A stretch of 64,000 nt of DNA from JAPLJC01 sp963697965 (GTDB taxonomy: Bacteria > Desulfobacterota > Desulfobaccia > Desulfobaccales > 0-14-0-80-60-11): positions 124,001-188,000 of the forward strand of contig OY969108.1 of assembly GCA_963697965.1 (NCBI GenBank), in the 5' to 3' direction. Below, piece after piece: positions 35,766 to 44,774 of the stretch. Position 1 is the stretch's first letter. Each line of letters begins with the position of its first letter. The translations under genes were made by a program, and so were the position numbers. The notes beneath the pieces were generated by a model. That model saw only the letters and a program-made list of their open reading frames with translations. It had not been told where the DNA came from and made no database searches.

Positions 35766-35856
35766 CTTTATATAGACCGCCTCGGCTTCCTAAACGTTAC
35801 GGGAAAATTAAATTAAACCAGCCTGGCCTAGATTTCAAGGCTCAATCTCTCCTCAG

Positions 35857-36837
35857 CTATAACCAATTTTCTTTTCTATACCAGTCGCAGGTTAGTTTGG
35901 CTCCCAGGGCAAGAGAAATTTGGGGCTCGAAACCCAGGAGAGTCCTGGCCTTGGTGATGTCGCAGAGCCAGTTCGACTGGATCATTTCCGCTGCCTTGCC
36001 CCGGCTGATGAGGGCAGGCTTCCCGGAAACTTTAGAGAAATATTCCGCCACCGCGGCCATGCCGAATAGCACCGCTGGGGGAAGGCGGAGGCGGAAGGCG
36101 GTTACTTCCATCGCTTGTGCGAAGATGTCGTTAATTTCCTCCATCCGGTAATCTTGCCCATCCGACAGAAAAAATATTTCCCCAGTCTTGGTGCGGCTCT
36201 CGGCAGCCAAGAGGATGGCGCCGACCAGATCCTGGACCGAGCACAGGCTGAGGTGTCGAACGCCGCCGGAGAAACAGGGTTTGATCCTTTTGGCGAGACA
36301 CTGAAAAAGAGCCAAAAAGGCTTTATCCCTGGGCCCATAGACCGCAGAAGGCCGGAGGATCAGGAGAGGAAGTTCGTGGGCCCGGGCCAGGGCCAATTCC
36401 TCCCCCTGCAGTTTGCTTCTCCCGTAAGGCGAGACCGGTGCGCAATGGTCGGATTCCTTTTTCTTCCCACCGTTCCGCCCTGGACCTGCGGCTGCCAGGC
36501 TCGAAAGATAGATAAATTTCTGGAGTCGAGTATTATGTTCGAGGCAGGCCTGGACGAGATTCTCCGTGCCCAGGGCATTCACCTCGAAATAGGTCTTTGC
36601 TTCGATGGCCCGGGTCACGCCTGCCAGATGAAACACCAGGTCGACATCCTTCACACCTGGCCCTAAAGAATCCTTCTCCTGACAATCTCCATAGATAATC
36701 TCGACGGGAAGCCCCTGCACCCACTTTAAATGACTCGTAGGCCGGACGAGGCATCTGACTTGGACTCCCCGTTGCAAGAGGGCTTCCACCAGATGGCTCC
36801 CGATAAATCCTGCCGCCCCGGTTACCAATGCCTTCAA
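35857..36837 (-). CDS. NAD(P)-dependent epimerase/3-beta-HSD-like SDR
   Basis: Starts at TTG 36837 with GAGGAAAAG upstream. 326 residues. Rossmann motif TGAAGFIGSHLVEAL, then LVFHLAGVTRAIEA, YLSSLAAAGP, the catalytic SPYGRSKLQGE (Tyr-x-x-x-Lys), and ILRPSAVYGPRDKAF. This is the extended SDR group that includes hopanoid-associated HpnA, dihydroflavonol reductase-like and 3-beta-hydroxysteroid dehydrogenase-like enzymes. It is the first gene of the minus-strand run, 91 bases before the radical SAM gene, and may reduce or oxidise a hydroxylated lipid or sugar intermediate. Confidence 0.87.
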   Translation of the reverse strand: MKALVTGAAGFIGSHLVEALLQRGVQVRCLVRPTSHLKWVQGLPVEIIYGDCQEKDSLGPGVKDVDLVFHLAGVTRAIEAKTYFEVNALGTENLVQACLEHNTRLQKFIYLSSLAAAGPGRNGGKKKESDHCAPVSPYGRSKLQGEELALARAHELPLLILRPSAVYGPRDKAFLALFQCLAKRIKPCFSGGVRHLSLCSVQDLVGAILLAAESRTKTGEIFFLSDGQDYRMEEINDIFAQAMEVTAFRLRLPPAVLFGMAAVAEYFSKVSGKPALISRGKAAEMIQSNWLCDITKARTLLGFEPQISLALGAKLTCDWYRKENWL

Positions 36838-37109
36838 TGATCTTTTCCTCGCTGCAACTGTAAAAGTTTATCCATTTCCCGTGGCATTGTCAAAGAGGAC
36901 CCCGGTCCCGGGTCGAGGCCAATGGCTGGGAAGTCAATCGGCAATTCGAGGAGGCAGCGGCTCATTGATGGTCCGGCACGCCTGAACCCCGGGCAAATCT
37001 TGACTTTCACAAAAATCAGGTCTATCAAAAAAATTTTGTGATATCATGGTGTCGACGGGAGGATTCGCCTTCAAGAACAGAAACTTTTGGGGATTTCCCC
37101 CGGTCTCAG

Positions 37110-37180
37110 AGGTCCGAAAAACCAAATTGTGGACAGAGACCAGCAATTTTTTCTGCGGTCGCTAAGGTGGCCGCATGATC
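37110..37180 (+). promoter_or_regulatory. Conserved leader/operator element, copy C
   Basis: AGAGGTCCGAAAAACCA, a GGTCC..GGAC pairing, then TTTTTTCTGCGGTCGCTAAG and GTGGCCGCATGAT, ending about 26 bases before the LEA-like gene. The dyad TGCGGTC-N8-GGCCGCA is the best formed of the four copies. The rest of 36838-37109 shows no gene. Confidence 0.5.
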
Positions 37181-37205
37181 TCGGTTTACCAGAGAGAGGG
37201 TAGCC

Positions 37206-37671
37206 ATGACTATTACAGGAATGGTGCGAACCATTGGGAAAAAGGTTTTCTCGCTACTTGTGGCGCTTTGTCTGGTGGGGGTCTTTTTTTCCGTCTCTTT
37301 TGCGGAGGAGGCAGGAATGAACAGAGACGACTCCAGAAACTCCGCCAGCGGGAACCCCTCGTAGTGCGCCTCCGGGAAAGATCGAGCACGCCGGGCAGGC
37401 CGCGGGCAAGGGAATTGATCGAGGCGCGGATGCCACTAAGCGGGGAGTGCACCATGCAGGCGAAGCGGCCGGCAAGGGAATTGATCGAGGCGTGGATGCC
37501 ACTAAACGGGGAGTGAAGCGTGCAGGCGAAGCGGCCGGCGAAGGAATTGATCGAGGCGTGGATGCCACTAAACGGGGAGTGCAGCGTGCAGGCGAAGCGA
37601 CCGGCGAAGGAATTAAAAAGGCCGGCGAAGCAATCGAAAAGGCCTTTCCCGGCAAGGATGAAGAAAGGTAA
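37206..37671 (+). pseudogene. Exported LEA-like 22-residue-repeat protein, frameshifted
   Basis: The ATG at 37206 opens a signal peptide (KVFSLLVALCLVGVFFSVSFA) and a short linker, but the frame stops at TAG 37365-37367. In the +1 frame the protein continues without interruption (APPGKIEHAGQAAGKGI) to 37671. One extra G in the GCGGGAAC run near 37355 explains the break. The downstream part is three and a half copies of a 22-residue amphipathic unit, AGEAAGKGIDRGVDATKRGV, charged and Gly/Ala-rich, like LEA or apolipoprotein-type 11-mers. Such helices protect membranes or proteins during drying or osmotic stress. A GTG at 37447 could restart translation of the repeats without export. Confidence 0.7.
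37384..37617 (+). repeat. 66-base coding tandem repeat, about 3.5 units
   Basis: Units start at 37384, 37450, 37516 and 37582. Units 2 and 3 differ at only a few positions (for example GGCAAG to GGCGAA). The fourth unit diverges after GGAATT. In-frame duplication explains the pattern. Confidence 0.9.
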
Positions 37672-37922
37672 CCACCGCAACACAATAATCAGTCCATCTA
37701 TACTGCACCCCTTGCAGGCGAGACATTTTGAGAAGTGAGGACTAAAATATCTCTCGCGGCATAATAGCAGCTCATATCGCCTGGTCGCAGGGACTCACTT
37801 CGGGGCGCGCCTAAACTGGCCCGGGCAACCCGCGAGAGGAAAGAGAATATGACCCATCTCGGGAATCCCGGTTTAGGGCGATCCGGACCGCAAAGCCTAG
37901 GGATGGGCCGGTAGGAGAACGA

Positions 37923-38996
37923 GTGGTGACGCGCTCACCGGTTTGTTCCTACAACGAATGGGACCCGCTCGAGGAGGTCGTGGTCGGGCGCCTCGAGGGC
38001 GCCATGATCCCTTCCAAACACCTCACGGTCAGCTTCAACATCCCCCAGCGGCTGGCGATGATCTATAAGCTGGTCGCCGGGCTTCCCTATCCGAAGTTTG
38101 TCGTGCGCCCGGCACAGCGCGATCTCGACGAGTTCATTCACATCCTCGAGGCGGAAGGCGTCACCGTGCGCCGGCCGGCGGTGACGGACTTCTCCGTCAC
38201 CTACAAGACGCCGCACTGGCAGTCAAAGGGCTTCTGCTCGGCCTGCCCGAGAGACGGGCTTCTTGTCGTCGGCGATGAGATCATCGAGACGCCGATGGCC
38301 TGGCGGTCTCGTTACTTCGAGGTGAACGCCTACCGCCCGCTGCTCAAGGAGTACACGGCGAGCGGGGCGAGGTGGACCACCCCGCCGCGGCCGGAGTTGG
38401 TCGATGCGCTCTACAACCGCGACTATCGCCTCCCCGAGGCGGGCGAGCCGATCCCCTTCGTCGTGAACGAGTATGAGCCCGTCTTCGACGCCGCCAACTT
38501 TGTCCGCTGCGGCCGGGACTTGTTCGGCATCCGCAGCAACGTGACGAACGAGTCCGGCATTCACTGGCTCCGGACTCACCTCGGCGATGGCTTCCGCATC
38601 ACCCTGCTCGAAACCCGCTGCCGCCAGCCCATGCATATCGACTCGAGCCTTATGCCGCTCGCACCGGGGAAGCTGCTAGTCAATCCGGACTACATTGATC
38701 CCAGCCGGCTGCCGCCGCTGTTCTCCTCGTGGGACATCCTCATCGCCCCGGAACCTAACCCCGTCCCGTGGCGCATCCCCTCGATGTGCAGCCGCTGGCT
38801 CAGCATCAATGTGTTGATGCTCGACGAGAAGCGGGTGATCGTGGAGCGGTTGCAGGAGTCCCTCATCAAGAAGCTCAGGGACTGGGGCTTCGAGCCCATC
38901 CCCTGTTCGTTTGCCAACTATGCCCCCTTCGGCGGCTCCTTCCACTGCGCCACCCTCGACGTGCGGAGGAGAGGCGAGCTCCAGTCGTACTTCTGA
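37923..38996 (+). CDS. Amidinotransferase (glycine amidinotransferase-like)
   Basis: 357 residues, starting at GTG 37923 (or 37926) with GTAGGAG upstream. Motifs of the L-arginine:glycine/inosamine amidinotransferase family: EEVVVGRLEGAM, FDAANFVRCGRDLF (Asp), MHIDSSLMPLAPG (catalytic His) and the nucleophile Cys in GGSFHCATLDVRR. The family moves the amidino group of arginine to an amine such as glycine, yielding guanidinoacetate and ornithine. The acceptor here is unknown. Higher GC than its neighbours and GTG start could mean acquisition. It stands alone; the 37672-37922 gap holds no gene. Confidence 0.88.
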   Translation: MVTRSPVCSYNEWDPLEEVVVGRLEGAMIPSKHLTVSFNIPQRLAMIYKLVAGLPYPKFVVRPAQRDLDEFIHILEAEGVTVRRPAVTDFSVTYKTPHWQSKGFCSACPRDGLLVVGDEIIETPMAWRSRYFEVNAYRPLLKEYTASGARWTTPPRPELVDALYNRDYRLPEAGEPIPFVVNEYEPVFDAANFVRCGRDLFGIRSNVTNESGIHWLRTHLGDGFRITLLETRCRQPMHIDSSLMPLAPGKLLVNPDYIDPSRLPPLFSSWDILIAPEPNPVPWRIPSMCSRWLSINVLMLDEKRVIVERLQESLIKKLRDWGFEPIPCSFANYAPFGGSFHCATLDVRRRGELQSYF

Positions 38997-39113
38997 GCCT
39001 CGATTTTTCAGGTGAGCCGCCTCAGAGGAGCAATTTGGGGCGCATTCCCGGCAGCCCTAAATAAAGCAACAGCCCGTACCTTGGAAGGGGTCTCTCCTTT
39101 TCTCCGTGGCCTG

Positions 39114-39780
39114 CTAATGTTTTTCCTCTTCAGGTTTACCCTCAGGTGCTTTTTGAGCAGGAGCCTGTCTCTGTTCCTGACGCGGGGCCGCTTGAGCAGG
39201 AGCCTGTCTCTGAGGCGCAGGGGCGGGTCTCTGCGGCGCCACGCGAGCAGGAGCCTGGTCTCTGTTCCTCACGCGGTTTCACTTGAGCAGGGCCTGGTCT
39301 CTGTCCCTGTGGTTGGGCTGGAGCAGCGGGGCGACCCTGGAATCCTTTCTGCCACCCTGTACCCTGGCCACTATGGTGTTGTTCATAAAAATTCTGGTCA
39401 TAACGCTGACCTTCCCGGTGTCCTTGCCAATAGGGATACGTTTGCTGAAATTGCTGATAGTACTGCGGATTTCCCTGATACCACGCCAGCCATCTCGAAG
39501 CATACCAGTCACCGGGTCTGACGATATAAGTGGGAGCATAAGCGTAATATGGGGCCCATCCGTAGCGGGGGCCGTAATAGTAATACAGGATGCCATTCAA
39601 AAACCAATCGCCGTTGTAATAGACCCATGGCGTATTAGGCCCGACCCAGGGCTGCGAGTAGGGATCCACGGGCGCGGGTGCATACGCATAGCCCTGGGCC
39701 TAAGAAGGTGTTGACGTTGCGGCGGCCGCAGCTCCAGCCAGCAAGATTGCTACCATCAAAATAAAAGTTAACTTTTTCAT
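39114..39780 (-). pseudogene. Secreted Tyr/Trp- and Gln/Pro-rich protein, amber stop plus frameshift
   Basis: From the ATG at 39780 (GGGAGGTAG before it) the minus strand gives a signal peptide (KKLTFILMVAILLAGAAAA), then ATSTPS and a TAG at 39702-39700. The frame then resumes as AQGYAYAPAPVDPYSQPWVG and continues with many Tyr, Trp and Gln residues (YYYYGPRYGWAPYY). CAG to TAG would explain the stop. Near 39260 an extra C moves the reading into another frame, which holds a regular Gln/Pro/Ala tail (RQAPAQKAPEGKPEEEKH) ending at 39114. Two lesions make it a likely pseudogene of an exported surface protein. Confidence 0.7.
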
Positions 39781-39849
39781 ACCGACTACCTCCCAGGGCA
39801 TTTTTTTGAAAGGTAATCATGCTTGCCAACAGGTCAAGGATTAATACCC

Positions 39850-40785
39850 CTAAGTTGGTAAAATCTCTCTCAGTTTCTCTGCGGCCACCTGGAAGGCCCC
39901 AGGATAAATTTCCACCTCCAGGGGTGTCAAGCCCACCAATTCGCCATCGGCCTCCACCAGGACGGGAGGCTCAGCCGTCAATTTCACCTTCCGGGCAAAG
40001 CGGGTCTGGACTTTGGGGTGCTTGAGGTGCCTCCCCAGATAAATCTGGGGAAAAAGTCTTATCAAATCGAGCCAGGAGATTTGCCGGTCCCACACCAACT
40101 GAAGGCGCCCTGATTGCGGTGAAGCCCAGGGGGCGATCATCATCCTCCCGCCGAAATATCGGCCTAAACCCACCACGAACATCAGGGAGACCGCTTCGAA
40201 GTCCTCGCCATCAATTTCCCCTTGCAGGCGAAAATGGCTATGCTTGTAAAGCTCTTGGATACTGCTCAGAAAGTAAGGCAGTTTGCCGTACTTGGGGATC
40301 TTTTGCCGGCGGTGACGGGCAATCACCTGAGCATCAAAACCTGCCCCGATGACATTGAGGCACACCCGGGAAATTGGTCTGCCGTGCAGACCCATCGCCT
40401 GAAATACGGCCAAATCGGCGCTCAAGACGGAATCCCCCAGGGCCTGGACCAGTTGCTCAAAGGGGGTGTGGCCGACCTCGAAATTGCGCACATAGTCGCA
40501 GCCGGTGCCGAAAGACACGATCCCCAGGCTGGGGAGGCGGCCTGCAGACTCCCACCACAATCCATTGGCCACCTCGAATATGGTGCCGTCTCCGCCCACG
40601 GCCAGGACCCGGTCAAATCCTGATCTTTTCGCCTGGGCGGCCAAAAATTCGGCATGGCCGGGGCCTTTAGTCCACCAAGTCACTACCTGAGAAGCCCTGG
40701 CGCCCAGCCGGTTCAATAATCCGGGCCAAGCGTGAGGAGCGCGCCCGGATCCTGCCACCGGATTTACAATGGCTGCGGTTTTCAT
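39850..40785 (-). CDS. Diacylglycerol/sphingosine kinase family lipid kinase
   Basis: Start taken at 40785 (MKTAAIVNPVAGSG); an in-frame ATG at 40839 would add 18 residues without family likeness. About 311 residues. The ATP-binding loop is RVLAVGGDGTIFEVANGL, followed by LGIVSFGTGCDYVRNF (family: GTxNDxxR). The C-terminal domain includes VLVEADGELVGLTPLEVEIYP. DagK/YegS-type enzymes phosphorylate lipids such as diacylglycerol or long-chain bases in the cytoplasm at the membrane. It could act on the product of the lipid locus 5 kb away, but that is only a guess from proximity. Confidence 0.88.
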   Translation of the reverse strand: MKTAAIVNPVAGSGRAPHAWPGLLNRLGARASQVVTWWTKGPGHAEFLAAQAKRSGFDRVLAVGGDGTIFEVANGLWWESAGRLPSLGIVSFGTGCDYVRNFEVGHTPFEQLVQALGDSVLSADLAVFQAMGLHGRPISRVCLNVIGAGFDAQVIARHRRQKIPKYGKLPYFLSSIQELYKHSHFRLQGEIDGEDFEAVSLMFVVGLGRYFGGRMMIAPWASPQSGRLQLVWDRQISWLDLIRLFPQIYLGRHLKHPKVQTRFARKVKLTAEPPVLVEADGELVGLTPLEVEIYPGAFQVAAEKLREILPT

Positions 40786-41179
40786 ACGAGCCAGACCATG
40801 GTGCGGGCCCACCGGCGCCACACCGCCATGATTGTTCAACCCGGAACTGCCCTCAGTAATGCTACCAGTATTTGGGGGCAGATCAGATACATTTAGAGAA
40901 TCAGCAGATGGCTGCTATGACCTAAAACTTATCATGATGTCAGCAACTTCACCTATCCAGATCGGAAATTTTCCCCTTCTTTTAAGATAACTGGCGGATT
41001 TTGGCTGCTATTATCGGGCGGTGCTGGCCTCGGGTTCTGGGAACCCAAAAGCAATAGTGCCATGATTATTGATTGTCTGATATGCCGAAGTCTATGGAGA
41101 ATATTGACTTCTGCAAAAATTATGCTTAACAAAAATTTTAGCGGGGATAGATTATCTTCTGTGGTTAACCCGGGAAGAG
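40786..41179. other. AT-rich intergenic region
   Basis: No gene with a ribosome site. The stretch 40860-41160 is AT-rich and probably holds the divergent promoters of the lipid kinase (-) and the 112-residue protein (+). Confidence 0.4.
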
Positions 41180-41233
41180 AGGTCCCCAAAACCATTTTTT
41201 AGGCTGCGGCGGCCAAACCTGCCGCATAATTTT
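41180..41233 (+). promoter_or_regulatory. Conserved leader/operator element, copy B
   Basis: AGGTCCCCAAAACCATTTTT, AGGCTGCGGCGGCCAAACC and TGCCGCATAATTTTAG match copy A almost throughout. The perfect dyad TGCGGC-N10-GCCGCA ends in CATAAT. It lies 165 bases before the 112-residue gene. Confidence 0.55.
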
Positions 41234-41397
41234 AGATAAGACGCTCCCTAGGCCAGGAACAAGAGGAATAACGAACCGAGGCGCCGTCCCCTTCTCTTTA
41301 ACTATATCTGCCTGAGCTTATGGATTTCCTGCCAGGCGAAAGGAGCCTGGGGGGAGCTTTCCTGAATTGTGTATGGTCGCCTGGGAGGAGATCAATC

Positions 41398-41736
41398 ATG
41401 AGCAAATACATGCGCCTCACGGTTACTGTTCTTCCTTATTATAATCAAAAAGACCTGGAGGGGACTTATCCAAATCTGGCTCGTCATTTAAGAACCTTAG
41501 ATTCGGACCTGGTGGCACAAAATCCTTCACTTTATGCAATAGTGGGAAAGTTGGATAAGCTTCTTTATACCTTCGATGGTACGCCGCTCAGAGATGTGCT
41601 TCTCCGGCATAGAGAGAATCTTCGAAACCTTCATAAGGGTATTGAAGAGAATATAGCCGACTGGAATCTCGCCCAGGCTGACCAATTTCTTTATAAAATT
41701 GAGGATGCCTTTGACAAAATAGAATCCGAATTGTAA
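41398..41736 (+). CDS. Unknown 112-residue helical protein
   Basis: GGGAGGAG sits 7 bases before the ATG. No signal peptide or membrane segment. Residues are arranged as amphipathic helices (LARHLRTLDSDLVAQNPSLY, LLRHRENLRNLHKGIEENI, ADQFLYKIEDAFDKIESEL), suggesting a small helical bundle. I do not recognise a family. The conserved leader element copy B upstream groups it with the flavodoxin, LEA-like and Spy-like genes, hinting at a shared stress control. Confidence 0.65.
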   Translation: MSKYMRLTVTVLPYYNQKDLEGTYPNLARHLRTLDSDLVAQNPSLYAIVGKLDKLLYTFDGTPLRDVLLRHRENLRNLHKGIEENIADWNLAQADQFLYKIEDAFDKIESEL

Positions 41737-41893
41737 TAGCCGCCACTATCCAGACCGGGGGTTTTTCAGGATCAGATCGGAGATGGCGAGCTTAGGGATG
41801 TTATGGACCCTGGCGGCTAGTAAAGGACTCTTATTGTCTTTTATCTTTGGCCGCTGTTGTTTTATCATGTAGTAAAAAAGCAAAAGGAGCGCT

Positions 41894-42454
41894 ATGACTA
41901 GGAAGAAATTAATGGTCTTGGCCTGCTGCCTGGCCCTGGTCTTCAGCTTTGGCGCTGTGGCCTTGGCGCTGGAATCGGAGCCTAAGGTCGGTCAATCGGT
42001 GGGTAACCTCACCTTTCCCCCGCCTCTTTCCAAGGAGGACGCCAACTATCTGGGCCTAACCAGGATGGATGCATTTTCTTTGCAGAAAATCAAGTCGCCT
42101 TACGTGCTGGTGGAACAGTTCAGTGCCAACTGTCCCTATTGCAGGGCACAGGCTCCCGTCTTAAACCGTCTGTATACCATGGTGCAGCAGGACGCCGCAC
42201 TGAAAACCAGGCTGAAATTCCTGGCGATGGGCCAGAATAACGACGAAAAAGCAGTCATGATGTGGAAGGCCCTCCACAAGGTGCCCTTTCCGGTTTTACC
42301 GGACACTGTTGGCACCTTCGGCAAGGCCTTGAATTTCTCCGCTTATCCACTGACCTTAGTGCTGGATAGGAGCGGGAGAATCCTCTTCGTCCATATCGGC
42401 GTCTTTGAGAACGCCGCTGAGGTCCTAAAAGGCATCAAGGCGGTCGTAAAATAA
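41894..42454 (+). CDS. Periplasmic thioredoxin-like (TlpA/redoxin) protein
   Basis: 186 residues. Signal peptide VLACCLALVFSFGAVALA, then a thioredoxin fold with the redox motif in VEQFSANCPYCRAQAP (CPYC). Later strands are RLKFLAMGQNN, VPFPVLPDTVGTFG and YPLTLVLDRSGRILFVHIG. The CPYC sequence is also that of glutaredoxins, so reductase activity is plausible. Likely role: reduction or exchange of disulfides in exported proteins. AAAGGAG precedes the ATG. It differs from the cysteine-less relative at 23488-24063. Confidence 0.85.
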   Translation: MTRKKLMVLACCLALVFSFGAVALALESEPKVGQSVGNLTFPPPLSKEDANYLGLTRMDAFSLQKIKSPYVLVEQFSANCPYCRAQAPVLNRLYTMVQQDAALKTRLKFLAMGQNNDEKAVMMWKALHKVPFPVLPDTVGTFGKALNFSAYPLTLVLDRSGRILFVHIGVFENAAEVLKGIKAVVK

Positions 42455-42631
42455 CCCATATTATCCCGCGGCGCTCCGGGGCGGGTCATCGGACGCCCCC
42501 TTGGAACCCTCTTCTCCCGGCACTATCCAGGATAAAGGATAGCGAAGGCCTGGGCCAGGGTTGCGTTGCTTTCAAGCCCTGCTAATCTTTTTCATTACCG
42601 ATGCGGTCGAAAAACGATTTTTTGCTAAAAC

Positions 42632-43105
42632 CTAGGCAAGGCGCAGTTGCGCCAGCGAGGCCCGGGCGCCGCCACCGCTTATGTTTGGCACGATCCTCAA
42701 TTCGAGCGCCGTTACCCCGTCGAGATCGACGTCGTAGTCTTCGACCTCCCGCGCCGTCTCCGGAGGACTGAGGTTATATTGCTGGCGCACAATCTCCCGG
42801 TACGACTGACCGCCGTCTGAGGACCACCGTAAAACGAACTCTTGGGTGCGTTCCTGCTCACCTTCATGGAACGCCAGGTGGATCCGCTTTAGTCTCAGCG
42901 GCTCATCGAACAGGAGGCGGATCGTCTGCTCCCCGGGCTGCGCGGCCTGCCAACCTAAACTCGTGCCCGGAATCAGTGCCGATTCAATCGGGTGGTCTGC
43001 GTCTTCGGACGTGATTTCGACTTGTGCCAGGCGTTCAAGGTCCATCCAGCCGGGCTCGGCGGCTGAGACCTCACGAGGGCCATGACCGATAATCCGCTTG
43101 CGCAT
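42632..43105 (-). CDS. Discoidin-like (F5/8 type C) beta-sandwich protein
   Basis: Start at 43105 with AGGAGG 7 bases upstream; 157 residues. No signal peptide. The sequence DADHPIESALIPG, GWQAAQPGEQTIRLLFDEPL, RIHLAFHEGEQERTQEFVLRWS and DGVTALELRIVPNISGG has the strand pattern of galactose-binding/discoidin-like folds, in which two ends of a jelly-roll meet. The cytoplasmic version may bind sugars or serve as an interaction module. A decayed copy of its middle lies at 2325-2417. Confidence 0.7.
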   Translation of the reverse strand: MRKRIIGHGPREVSAAEPGWMDLERLAQVEITSEDADHPIESALIPGTSLGWQAAQPGEQTIRLLFDEPLRLKRIHLAFHEGEQERTQEFVLRWSSDGGQSYREIVRQQYNLSPPETAREVEDYDVDLDGVTALELRIVPNISGGGARASLAQLRLA

Positions 43106-43790
43106 AGAGTACCTCCTCATTATTAACTTATCTTCTTCATATGATAGAAAAAACGTTCCCCAATAATCGAAGATAACTTTTATTCGACCATCTTTGAGTT
43201 CGTTCCATCTTCCTTGGGTATCAGAAGATTAAAGTCCCCAAATATTATCGCTAAATATTTCAAGATTACCCCATTTTTATTTCGGCAGTCGCGTTAGGAT
43301 GTTTAAACTCGCTTTTTTCGATCATTTCTGGCAATAGCCATTTGCCAATTATTGACGGCCCTGTGGTCGTCAGCGCCGGCTCACGCCGGGAGGCCGGTGG
43401 GCCCCCGCAGTTTCAAACTCCTGTTGCCTTTTTTCACCTGGGCGGCGATAATACCCATAACCGCAATGGCGCGCTGATGCTGGAAAAAGCCCGCGAACTC
43501 TTAAATATGGGCTCAAGGCCAGCCGGAAGGAGGTCAGGGGGCCTATCGCCGGGCCGCCCGCCGCTGGCCTCCGGACCGGGCCCCGGCCGGCTTAGAGGAA
43601 ACCTGCCGGGCTCGAAGGCAGCGGATTAATGCGGCCTACCAGCTGCTAGTCCCATCTAACGAAGACTAGCGCTGCGACCTGGTTGCCAACGCCGGCCCCG
43701 ACACCCTCCAAAAGTGGAGGGCCGACCGCTTTTGGCGACCGGGGTGTGGGGGCCCCCGCCTCCGAAAGATCAAGATCGCCAGGATAATTG
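43106..43790. other. Long intergenic region, possible eroded coding sequence
   Basis: The left 230 bases are AT-rich and should contain the promoter of the discoidin gene. The right 450 bases are GC-rich; one frame reads FFHLGGDNTHNRNGALMLEK then loses sense, and stops interrupt all longer frames. I could not assign a gene. CCCTCCAAAAGTGGAGGG near 43708 is a small hairpin. Confidence 0.35.
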
Positions 43791-44606
43791 ATGCGTCCCG
43801 GGAGAGTTTGCCTCATCATTATATTGTTCCTGCTGCGCCTGGCGCCGGCCACGCTCGCCGCCGGCCCGGCCACGCTCACCGCCGCTCCGGAGACCCTGGA
43901 AAACCTCGAATATCAAGTAAGCCTGGGCCCGTGGTCGGATGTGGCCCGGGTTCATCTGGTTCTCAAGGAGTCGGAGCCGGGACATTACCTGGCGGAGTTT
44001 TCCGGCGCGGCCCAGGGGATGTGGCGGTTGTTGAGCCTGTGGCTGCCCGAACGTTACCAGACTGAGATGCTTTACCGGGATGGACGGCTGCAACCCGAGG
44101 TGTTCCGTACAGAATTCCGGGAGAAAGGGCACGAAGTCCTGAAGGAGTACCGTTTCGACTATGGCCATAGCCGGCTGACCCTGTGGCGCCAGGTTGACGG
44201 CGGCGAAAAAATCAAGGAATGGGAGGTTCCTTTGACCGGTCCGGTCTACGACCTCTTGACCCTGTTTTATAACATCCGGTTAGGGGCCCTGGGGCCGGCG
44301 CCCGGCGGCACCACCCTACGGGTAATGGTCCTGCCGAATCCCAAACCCCAGGAGTTGGTCTTTCACATCGGCGCCAAAACCGAGCAGGGGCTCGAGGTGA
44401 TGGTAAACAGTCGCTCGCCGGGCGCGGTTGACGAGGATCATTATTTTATCTTTGTCAGCCCGGAACGGGTCCCCACCCTGGCCTGGACCCGGGTCACCCT
44501 CTTTGGCAAGCTCGCGGGGCGCTTGTTGAACCCCGGCGAGATCAAGAAGGAGGGGCTGTTGACCCTACCTACCTCCTCTTCTCCCGTCCCTAAAGCCCCC
44601 CGTTGA
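43791..44606 (+). CDS. DUF3108 exported protein
   Basis: About 271 residues from the ATG at 43791 (AGGA before it). Signal peptide LIIILFLLRLAPATLAAG. The DUF3108 body is recognised by LEYQVSLGPWSDVARVHLVL, YQTEMLYRDGRLQPEVFRTEF, the Tyr/Asp-rich KEYRFDYGHSRLTL and YDLLTLFYNIRL. These are periplasmic beta-rich proteins of unknown role found across Proteobacteria. No clear operon partner: the following 44607-44774 contains only an unassigned Leu-rich frame near 44620-44740. Confidence 0.8.
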   Translation: MRPGRVCLIIILFLLRLAPATLAAGPATLTAAPETLENLEYQVSLGPWSDVARVHLVLKESEPGHYLAEFSGAAQGMWRLLSLWLPERYQTEMLYRDGRLQPEVFRTEFREKGHEVLKEYRFDYGHSRLTLWRQVDGGEKIKEWEVPLTGPVYDLLTLFYNIRLGALGPAPGGTTLRVMVLPNPKPQELVFHIGAKTEQGLEVMVNSRSPGAVDEDHYFIFVSPERVPTLAWTRVTLFGKLAGRLLNPGEIKKEGLLTLPTSSSPVPKAPR

Positions 44607-44774
44607 GGACCATGCCTCTTGAGAACCCGATTCCGCCTTGCCGGCGCACTCCCCTGCCTGGCCCTGGGCCTGCTGGTGCGGCTTTGGCTGCCTGGTTCCG
44701 GCATCCTGGAGTTCGCCTGTCGGCGAGGTCAAAATCCTAATTGAGGTTGCAAGGCTGGAGCCGCAAGGGTGCCA

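Noticed and set aside
37384..37617. Tandem repeats considered as a CRISPR array
   Set aside because: Units are contiguous 66-base coding repeats with no unique spacers, and no cas genes are present.
37830..37922. GCAAAGCC-containing stretch resembling a c-di-GMP-I (GEMM) riboswitch before the amidinotransferase gene
   Set aside because: The core GACCGCAAAGCC has an extra base, the GGGCAAACC partner is altered to GGGCGATCC with no loop between them, and no second stem or tetraloop receptor follows.
43342..43629. 95-codon plus-strand frame
   Set aside because: Only its first third reads like protein; the rest is Pro/Gly/Arg-rich shadow composition and no ribosome site was seen.
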